Positions 1 to 44,300 of a DNA stretch of 64,000 nt are shown here, one piece after another. The stretch is taken from assembly GCA_965153355.1 (NCBI GenBank), contig OZ231127.1, forward strand, positions 96,286,001 to 96,350,000. Reading direction: 5' to 3'. The position numbers were made by a program, and so were the translations under genes. The DNA is from Flaccisagitta enflata (lineage: Eukaryota; Chaetognatha; Sagittoidea; Aphragmophora). The first letter of the stretch is position 1. Every line of letters begins with the position of its first letter. The notes beneath the pieces were generated by a model. The model was not told where the DNA came from. It saw nothing but the letters and a program-made list of their open reading frames with translations, and ran no database searches.

Positions 1-180
1 CTTTTGATTTTCTTCCCCATCTCCAAACCTTTTGATTTTATTCCTCCCCCAACGGGGGGGGGGGGGAATACTCAACTTTATACACCCCTGCTCAACGGAA
101 TTTCTCGATTGTCCGCTCCAATTACCGATTTTACTCATTGACCATGCGGCCTATCATCGATTGCCCGGGATACCCATCTT

Positions 181-440
<260 letters not shown>

Positions 441-501
441 TTCTTCCACCATCCCCACCCCTTTATCCCGTGACCCACCCCTCACCCTTTCCCCATCACA
501 G

Positions 502-34445
<33,944 letters not shown>

Positions 34446-34470
34446 TTGACTGATATTGATTGATTGGCTC

Positions 34471-34476
34471 AATAAA
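34471..34476 (+). other. Polyadenylation signal of the LRRK gene
   Basis: AATAAA lies 25 bp after the LRRK stop codon and is the first such motif downstream, implying a very short 3' UTR. Confidence 0.65.
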
Positions 34477-34608
34477 AGAGGATTGACCTGTTAGCGATTG
34501 TTTGTAGAGATATTTGGTGGCGAGCCTGATTATATCTTTGCTTCTAATCGATCGAGAATGTTATATATGGAAGCAGTTGTCGAAGGAAGGAATTGATTTT
34601 GCTTAACT

Positions 34609-35583
34609 AACTATGGCAAAAAAAAAAACCGAACAGTTACTTCTATTGCTCATAAATCCTTTGAAAATTTACCCAGTGTGCTGAAATTTTTACTGAAGTA
34701 ACTTTTTAGTATCATTAAGCATCACTGAAAAAATCAATGACCTGCTCTAATTAGTTTGAGAATTATAGATTTTTTAAAAGTGCTTGTCAGAAGATCAGAA
34801 ATTCAATGTACACACATAAGAATTTACTAAGAATCAATAAACAAACTTAAAAAAACCATACTAAATCTAGTCCGATTTTGATGAAATTTTAAGTGGAAGT
34901 AAACCACAGTGTTAGCAGGCTGTGATAAAAATTTCATTACAGAACTCCTATTATTTTAGCAGAAACAGCAAGTTTTCTAAAACTTTTTTTGTGGTTTTTA
35001 AAATGAAGTAAATGAAGATGAAATCTGAAATATAAATCGATGCTAAGGCCAGAGTTTTTTACCAATTATCATGATTTTTTAACTGGTAACTTTTGTACAT
35101 ATGATTCATCTCCAGTAAAATTTTTGTGAAGATTGAAGCATTTTTAGTCCCCCAAATTGCAAAAATATTCTAACAGGTAGCAGAATATTTCTTATCCTGA
35201 GCAAGCTTACAATCAACCAATATCTACCCCACTAGACTTTATCTGAGTAGATGCGAATTTTGCCTAGTATTAGGAAATATTACCATCAGACTACAGTTCA
35301 AAAATCATGACAAAACTCCCAAAACTTTTTGCACAATGCCAATTTTACTAAAAATGGTAATATTTTGATTTAGGATAAACATCATCTCTGGCAGTCCAAA
35401 AAAGAGGTGACTTCAGTAAAAACGTGATAACGGCTAAAGTTTTCAACGGATTTTGATGAAATTTCAACCAGACGTAGTCCATATCATGGTTATCATTCAC
35501 TGTAAATTTTATGCAAATTGGTCATCATCTTCATACTTTTTTGCTCTCTCAAAAGTTGTTCGGTTTTTTTTTTTGCCATAGTT
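34609..35583. mobile_element. TIR element AACTATGGCAAAA
   Basis: Left AACTATGGCAAAAAAAAAAA with CCGAACAG; right GTTCGGTTTTTTTTTTTGCC with ATAGTTA. About 970 bp, AT-rich and non-coding, in the LRRK-C7orf25 intergenic region. Confidence 0.83.
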
Positions 35584-35682
35584 ATCACTGAACTTTTACA
35601 AGGAGGGAGATTCCGTAGAAACCATCGTTAGTAATTGGATCTCTTCTCCCTGGTTTATCTGCTTTACTTGACGACGAAAGTA

Positions 35683-36248
35683 TACAGTAGATCTCGTCTA
35701 GACTTGAGATAACGGGGGCAAGCATTGTAGAAAAACAAATGAAGCCAAGGGAGTGATATTTGAAACATAGACTTATAAAGGGATGCTTTATTGCCCATGA
35801 TAGCTGGTTGCCATGGAAACACATTTCCATGTATTCACGCGAAAGTATCAATATTTTGAGAAATTTTGGGGGGGAACATTTTTTAAAATTGAATTTGCTA
35901 CAACTTTCCCACAGTATGTTCTGTAAGAATGTCGCTCGTTTAGCAGTTGCTAAGGGTTGTCACACATAGATACGCTCCCTAGCAACGGCCAAACAAGCAA
36001 CATTCTTACAGAACATACTGTGGGAAAGTTGTAGCAAATTTTATTTTAAGCAATTTTCCCTAAAAAATCTCTCAAAATATTAATGTTTAAGCGAGAATAC
36101 ATGGAAATGTGTTTCCATGGCAACCAGCTATCATGGGGAATTAAGCATCCTTTAATTAGTCTATGATCCAGATATTGCTCCCCTGGCTTCATTCATCTTT
36201 CCACAGTGCTTGCCCCCGTTATCTCAAGTCTAGACGATATCTACTGTA
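35683..36248. mobile_element. Long palindromic element TACAGTAGATCTCGTCTAGAC
   Basis: Nearly the whole 566 bp is two inverted arms (GCCATGGAAACACATTTCCATG, CAGTATGTTCTGTAAGAATG and reverses) around a short centre near 35975. Termini TACAGTAGATCTCGTCTAG / CTAGACGATATCTACTGTA resemble those of 38412-38634. Confidence 0.9.
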
Positions 36249-36806
36249 GCTGACCCGGAATAAACTCAATTCTATTTTTTTTTTTTTTTTTCTTTTGAAG
36301 CTTAATTTTGATATATTTAATTTATCTGTCGTGCAGCTCGATGATCAAAAAAAATTTAAAGTGTAACAATTTGATTAAAATGCGACCAAAATCATGACCT
36401 TTTTTGAAATTGATCTCAAATTTCTCTTTTGACTGCCAACTAGTCAAAAAACAGTTCGTGGTAGCTCTGTAGAACTTTTGCATATAAAGTTTTCTTTCTT
36501 AAAGCGGACGCTTCTTGTTTCCCGTTTTCCAAATTAAGTACTTTTGGACTCATTTTTATGTGATAGTGTTTTTGACGTAATATTGTGTTATTTATTATTT
36601 GTACTGCTTTTTTTGCGCTGCTATTCGTAACTAGATCACTTCTTATGTTGCTATTCTCGAGATTATTCTCCGCTGCCCCCCTTCTCCCACCATCACCACC
36701 ACCACCGCCACCACCCTGACCCTGTCTCGTTTTCTTTTAAATTTAAATAGTTTTGCTAACACTAAAAAAAAATGGTAACAAATCACGATGAAAATATGTC
36801 AGATAC

Positions 36807-37236
36807 ACTCTTTTTTTTTTTATAAGAACGTCATTTTTTTTTCGAAGGCTTCATGTTCTTATTTTCAAGGCCAAATGAAGCCTTCAACGTTCTTAGAGCG
36901 TTCTTAATTTCAAATACTATATAAACTAAAGGGAACCTTACAATATATACTATTTCTCAATTATACTAAGTACATTTCTATTAAATACTGTTAAAATAAA
37001 TGTCAATCATTAAAATCTTTGGATATTTCACTGATATTTATTCAAAAATTATAAAATATTGTATTTATTATACTAAAATTCAAGAGTTTTCTTAATGTTC
37101 TTTTAATATTATTCTAAGCGAAATTTTTTTCTCAAGATTTGAAGCCTTCGTATGTTCTTAAGATGTTCTTAATTTTGGGGCCATTTGAAGCCTTGATGTT
37201 CTTATAAACTAGGTTCTTATAAAAAAAAAAGTGTAG
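36807..37236. mobile_element. TIR element TACACT(T)nATAAGAAC
   Basis: Left ATACACTCTTTTTTTTTTAT then AAGAACGT; right GTTCTTATAAAAAAAAAAGT then GTA. Subterminal GAAGCCTT and GTTCTTA motifs repeat in both arms. About 430 bp. Confidence 0.83.
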
Positions 37237-37411
37237 ATTTACCACGCTGCTTTTCGTTTAAAGAATTTTTTCACAGATTCATTTCTCATTATCCTAGACT
37301 GCCAACATACTGACTGACTGACCAAACTAGGCTTCAAGTGAGATCAAGAGTACACTATGCCCATAACCAATGGATGGCTTTTTTGAATTTTTAAAATTTC
37401 GCTTTCTTTTT

Positions 37412-37603
37412 AGTCGCGTGCTACGCGACTCTACAACCCGCTTTGTCCGTCCGTCCGTCGGTCCGTCCGTCCGTCACACTTTACTTTTTTTGGGTTTTTG
37501 CGGTCTTCGGCCTTACTGCTCCTGCCCAAATGATGGAGTGGCCTTAAATATGGCCCCTGCCCACCCGCACGCGACTTCGGTAGCCGTGTATCCGGCCTTG
37601 TTC
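37412..37603 (+). mobile_element. Hairpin-tailed dispersed element
   Basis: Begins TTTAGTCGCGTGCTACGCGA then GTCCGTCCGTCCGTCGG and ends GTAGCCGTGTATCCGGCCTT. One of the best-preserved copies, about 190 bp. Confidence 0.85.
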
Positions 37604-37981
37604 TTCTCTCTCTCTCTCGTGTTTTTGCCCAGTGAGCCACACTACAAAACGCTCACGCGTGATGAATGCGTGTTTATGCACATGCACTAAACACAGGGTG
37701 AATGCTTGTTCATACTGTGTTCATGCACTTAACATACACATGCGTAACAACGCACTTAAAGCGTCACACGTTCTCTCATTCTCATCAGTTTTGATTATTA
37801 CTAAGAATACTAAATGAGATGCTTTTTTTCTATTTGCAGATAATGAAACTAGCTTTTACAACCTGCGTTTTAATCAAAGATCTCGAGTATCCGTAGACAA
37901 CTTAAATGTCGCGACGACTATGCTGTCTTGAAAGTCTTCAGTCTGTAAGCCATTGATATTAGATAATATTTACTATTAAAA

Positions 37982-38377
37982 ATGACTAAAGAGACGTTAA
38001 AAGACGCTGCCGCTTCCGTTGCGGACGGCCACCAAAACGATCGTCACTCGACATCAACAGCCACATCGAATATGACGACGAAAACGTCGGTTGCGATGAC
38101 GACGACCGCAACGATAACGACGACGATACCATCATCAAATACACATGCCAGTAATAACTTATTAACAATGAAAGACTTTGGTCTTGTGGACTCTTCTGAC
38201 GTGGTTGACGCTTCCGAGACGGTGGAAAAGCTCGTCCGCGACGCCGACGCGGCGTTGGAGGCCTGTCAACGACTGTTTGGGAAAGTCGAAGGCACGACCA
38301 AATTGAAGAAGAGAATCGCCTCCGAATTGAAGTTCCTCCGCGGACTGAATAAAACCCCGGAATTAGATCTCAATCAG
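37982..38377 (+). CDS. C7orf25: C7orf25 exon 1
   Basis: Thr-rich N-terminus, then [20 protein letters not shown] and [17 protein letters not shown], matching the KLCSKLKAELKFLQKV helix of the human protein. Phase 0 donor CAG|GTGGGT. Confidence 0.88.
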
Positions 38378-41300
38378 GTGGGTTTTGAGGATCTAGGCTA
38401 AAAGTTTGAGTTACAGTAGATGTCGTCTTTACTTGGAAATACGGGGGCCCTAATATTGTAACTACCATTTTTGTGAACAAAATGAAACTGTATTATATGC
38501 CATACCTCATCGTCAACCTCTTAGGGTCTATACATTATACCAGCAAATTATCAGTCCTCTTATCGTACTGACGCTAAGGTTATGAGCTCCCCCGTATTTC
38601 CAAGTCTAGGCGACATCTTCTGTACATCGAAAGAAAATATGACTGTTTCTACTGGTGACAATCGCGTTTTGAACGGGCCACTTACTTGATCGCTCGCTAC
38701 GTTTTTTGTTGCTCGCACCGCTCACTCAGCTTACTTGCTCCGCATACTTCGCTCGCTCCCTCAAAGGACTGTTCAAGCTCATGAGTAGGTGTTCACGCTG
38801 AGAACGCGTTTTACAGGAAGAAACGCGTTTTTGGTCGTCAGTAGGAGCACAGATTTTGCCGTTGCTAACTGTGTCGTCTGAGACTGAATGACGCGTGATC
38901 CATTCATTTGTTTTTCTGTGAGACTCTAAACTCTATTTAATTCATTCATTCATTCATTCATTCATTCATTCATTCATTAATTCATTCCCGTGATTCTTTA
39001 ACCAGGTTCAAAGCAGCAATATGCGGCATTTATTGGGAATTCTCCACGTGGCCAAGACGTATCCTGACGTCACCCACGTACTCAAAAACATTTCCTCCAA
39101 AAAACGCGAAGCGGAAAAGAAAAATAAACACAAAAGGAATGATCAAGGGAAGGAGGAGGAGGGAGTGAGTATAGAAGATCATGAGGAGGAAGAGGAAAGT
39201 TTTACCGTCACGGTGGACATCATTTGCAATAAAGGTTGATATGGTCTTGAAATGGAAATTAATCAGGGGTGTATATAATCGAGTCGCTTTTGATTTTTCC
39301 CCCCCCCTGCCTTTGATTTTCTTCCCTGCGACGTGTCACATTGCATTTTAAAATCTATGGTTTTCTTCCCCATAAAGCAATAAAACAGTGTAATTAAGGT
39401 TTAAATAGTGTTACAGTGTTATTTACTAACTAGCTTTTATGGTTTAGTTCTGTCAAAAGTGTTATTTTCCCCAAATTTTCTTTTTTTCTCTTTTTCCCCC
39501 TTAGATTTCCTTTTCCATCTCCAGACCCACGGGGGGGGGGGGGGGAAACTCAATAATATACAGGCCTGGGAAATTTATATATTTTATTGGAAAACTTAGG
39601 TTTTAAATGGAAATTTTAATTTTGCTAGACAAATTGACTTGATCGCAACTCTAAATCCTCACATTCAACTGCCTTATCTAATTGAACAGACCAGGACTAT
39701 TCTGATTCATTGAATGCCACAGGTTTCAGGTTAACTTCAGCTGCTCAATCCAGTTTTAGTAATTAACTGTACCATATCTTGTCTTCATTTCTCTCCAGGA
39801 AGTTCGTGGGTGAAAGTGATCGCGCGCAACGCCCAAGCCTTGCATCTGATCTGGGCCGGACGAGGTCATTACGGCACCAACACTTTATTCTTCCAAGCCG
39901 AAGACTTTTTGCAGTTAGCCGCCGAAAATCCGATAAATTACGCGAAACCAAATGTCACCTTCGTGTTTTTTAACGGCGTCACCACGCCCATGGCCGATGC
40001 ATTGCAGGTGAGGTGGAAAGCCAGGGAATAAGGCAACTAGCCAAAGTATGTAATTGTGCGCTGGTAGGCAGGGGCGCTGGTAGGCAGGGACGTTGGTAGG
40101 CAGAGACGTTGGTAGGCAGGGACGCTGGTAGGTAGGGGCGCTTGTAGAGAGGGGCGCTTGTAGGCAGGGGCGCTGGTAGGCAGGGACGTTGGTAGGCAGG
40201 GGCGTTGGTAGGTAGGGACGTTGGTAGGCAGGGGCGGTGATTCAGGAGTCAATTTTGGTCACGGATAGGGGCAGTGACGCGATGAAAAGTGCTTCTGAAA
40301 TTGTAGACTCAAAAAAAAAGCCCGAAAAAGCAACGTTTTACCGACCAACCGAAACAGACAGGCCGACTGACCGACCGGCCGACTGACCGACCAGCCGACT
40401 GACCGACCAGCCGACTGACCGACCGGCCGACTGACCGACCGGCCGACTGATGAGAAACAAAAGCCATTCCTCATGAACCATATCTCGAAAACCTTCGAGG
40501 CTTCGACGGTGAAGTTCAAACTCTCAGCTCTGAAGATCACCGTGGATAGTTATGAGAGTTTGAACTTCACCGACAAAGCCTCGAAGGTTTTCGAGATATG
40601 GTTCATGAGGAATGGCTTTTGTTTCTCCTCATATAGCCCATGAGCCTCAGTTTCGCTCTCCATTTGCATATTCGCTCGAGATGAACCGAGATCTGCTCCG
40701 ATCAGCACATTTTGGGGAAAAAATCGATTCAACATATTTTGCACAAATTTGGAAATGATAAACATTCGCGATTTTTGTCCAAAACCGTCCATTCTACATC
40801 AACCCCACGCTTTTGTTGGGCACCATTCGAAACCAGTCTGCTTATAGTTGGGATGAAAACTGCAAGACCAGCTCCTTTAATATCTTTCAGTAGATTTTTC
40901 TGGGTACCAAAAAATGCGCCCCTCGGCATACTTACCTGGCTCAGGGGATACCTTGATCAGCAAGGAGGTTCCCCCAGGGCGAGGCCTTTCCATTGCACTT
41001 CGGTTGGGCTGACCCCTGCGATTTCCCCAAATGCGGGAAACTCGGGAGCAAAATTTGTGGTAGTGGGGGTCTGCGTCCGCGCTAACCCCCGACAAGAACT
41101 GGGAGAAACCCCCCCAGACAAGAAGTAGGAACCCCCCCCCCCCCTTTCATCTTCTCGCACCCTCATCTGGTTGTCCAGGCGATGGGAGTCTCTGTCGTTG
41201 GTCGACGCGAAAAAGTGAGTGAGGAAACTTTATCTCGTCTCGAAGCTTTGGACGATGATGATGACGACGAAGACGAGGATGATGACGACGAAGATGGAAG

Positions 41301-44300
41301 ACTAGATAAAAGGGTATTCATTATCAATTATTCAATTTTCTCTCCTACTGTACTGTATTGCACTGTACTGTAATATTGTGACCAGTGCAGAACTGGTGTC
41401 GCGTGCGGTTGGTCAGAGGGCTGCGATATCAAAGCTTCTTGCGAGTTGCCACGATCAGGCGAAGAGTAAAATGTGACCGATTTTGCTATTTAACTCATTT
41501 TTTAACGTCTTGCAGATACGAAGCGATTCCTCCTCTTCCACGCGCTCTTCCTCCTCCTCTTCCTCCTCCTCTTCCTCCACCTCGACCGAAGATGTCGGTG
41601 ACGAGTCGATCGAAGGCGAGTACATCGTCGACGACCAACTGCGTGCAGCCGTCAACGAGTCTTCAGATCTCAACGCCAAATTCGCCTCCTCCTCGGCCAT
41701 TTCCACTTCCGATTCCGCCCTCAATTGCAGTGAGAATGATGGATTGATTTGTTGATTGATTGATTGATTTATTGATTGATTTATTGACTGATTGATTGAT
41801 TGACTGATTGATTGATTGACTGATCCACCGAATGAATGATTGATTGACCGATGCATCAAATATATGCGTGCATTGATGCTGATTGATTGATATAAATGTC
41901 AATTGGTCTATTCCTGGCAAACATTTGGATTGGTTGGTGCAATGTTACATGCAATGTTACATTGATTGATGCAATGATCGATTGATGGTTGCAATGATGG
42001 ATTGTCGTTTAAGATAATAGCATGGGTGTAGGCCGCGATCGCTTGACCAATTTCATTGTTGAGACTCGAGGCCCGATTTGTCCATCATTCCCTTTTCATC
42101 TCAGTTTTACTCTCCGTGTACAGCGTTAAGATTTTAGGAAATCCTCCGAAAAATTGATTTTGGTTCTCTCGTTCTCTATAAATTATTGAGGAGTCACTGC
42201 TCTAGAAATTAGTAAATCAAACAAGTACTACTAGTAGTACTAGTAGTGTGGCTGAAAAAAAAAGTCGGTATATACTTCTATTGATCGAGTTGCTAACGAG
42301 TCCTACTGTCCTAGTGTCCTAGTAAGAGCTATCTTTGGGGGCGTTTCTAGTCAAAGACGATCGCGTTTTGAAGGGGCCACTCGGTCGCTCGCTACGTTCG
42401 TTCGCTCGCACCGCTCACTCCGCTCACTCGCTCCGCAGCGCTACGCTCGCTTTGCTCGCTTGCTCCATTCATGGGCTCGCTCACTCACTTCGCTCACTCC
42501 CTCGTGGGACAGTTGAAATTCTTAAATATGTGTTCACACTGCTATTTCGTTTCACGGGAACAAGCGCGTTTTTGGTGCTCACTAGAAACACGCCCTTTCT
42601 CCCCAAAACTCACAGTAATTGGCGCGTCCAGCTCTCCTCTTCGTGATGTGTCTCCCTTTCCTCCTCCTCATCCTTTGCCTTCCGCCACCACAACCATCGC
42701 CGCCGCCGCCACCGCCACCACCACAACCATCGCTTCCACCGCCGCCACCACAACCACAACCATCGCTTCCACCGCCGCCGCCGCTGTCAAAGATCTCGAC
42801 CCTTACTCCGTTCCTCGCCAAGTGGGGATGAAGAGAGACGCCAACCCGCGCGTCTTTCTGGACATCTCCACCATGATCGCGATGACGTCATCCTTGTGCA
42901 ACGGACATTCCCAATACGTCTTTGAGGTAAATGTTCTGCCTGATATAAGTGATAACTCTCCTTAACCGTGGTAAGACTGGAATTGCAGTCTTATCGCCCA
43001 TAATCGCGTGTCGATAGGTGGGGGATGATGATGAAGAAGAAAAAATGAAGGACGAACAAGTTACCTTATCGATGATATCCTCATTTGCATATAGCAGTTT
43101 TGCAATAAGTTCACCATATTAAAGGTTGTGGTTCGGAATTAGTCTATTTGAGTGGGCACAAATCAATTAATTTAGAATAATTATTGATGTCATGAAAAGA
43201 AAGAGCACCTTTGCATGTCTGAATGTCATAAACGCCGTTTTGCCTGTATGTCAGCCTACCTCCGAAGAAATTTATATATATAAGATAAAAAATAAAAAAA
43301 AACCCTCAGTCGGCCGAAATGTGGTTTGTGCTTGCGTCGTTCGAACTCGCACTCAGTTGGAGAAGCAAAAAGTGGTTCTGACCTCAACATGGCTACTTAG
43401 CTATCGTCTCGGTTGTCGGTCAATGAAACAAAAGCTTGCCTGAAGATGGGGGTAGTAATGCCACTTTGGTTATACGTGGCAGAAAAAAAAAAAAGAACCA
43501 AGAGGCCTGTTGTGGGGGAAATCGAATCACAAACGAATAAAACACGTCTGACAACCATCTCGCCATAATAATCCAGGCCTGTATATTCTTGAGGGTCTGG
43601 AGATGGGGAAGGAACTCAAAGGGGGAAAAAAGAGAAAATTTGGGGAAAATATAACTTTTGGCAGCACCAAATCATAAAACTCAATTAGTAAAACATAATT
43701 TAACACTATTCAAACCTTAAATACATAGTTTTATTGCTATATGGGGATGAAAATCATGGATATAGAAACGCGACGCGACGCGTCGCGGGGAAGAAAATCA
43801 AAGGCAGGAGGGGGAAAAAATCAAAAGCGACTCAATAATATACACCCCTGTAATAATCGCTCCCAAATTATTCTTTCCTCCCTCTCCCCCCCCACCCCCC
43901 ATCCCTACAAAAAAAAAAAGGATAAAATTTTGACTGAGCAAGCCGAGCGCGAGCGAGCGGAGCCTTTGCTACCGACGGTGGAGCCGATTCTCGTAGGAAA
44001 GGAGCTTTTCACTTGCCAAATGGCGGCTGACGACTTCCGGAAGATCTTGGGCATTATGGGAGGCGAGGAGGAGAAAGAACGAGGAGAGAAACTGCTGAGT
44101 TCGTTGACTATCGTGCCAGATTCACCTTCGGACAGAGCAGCGGATTTGAAAGAGTCGGCCAGCATCAAGACAAGAGCTAAGGTCATCTTCGGGACCGCGG
44201 ATTCTTTGAAGGTGATACTATGATTCAGGATTAATTGGGGAATTGGGTTGATCGAGGATTGAGCTGATCTTGTTAGGATTTTCCAATATGTCAATTAATA

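Noticed and set aside
43192-43443. 83-codon frame in a C7orf25 intron
   Set aside because: No homology, and exons on either side join perfectly in phase without it.
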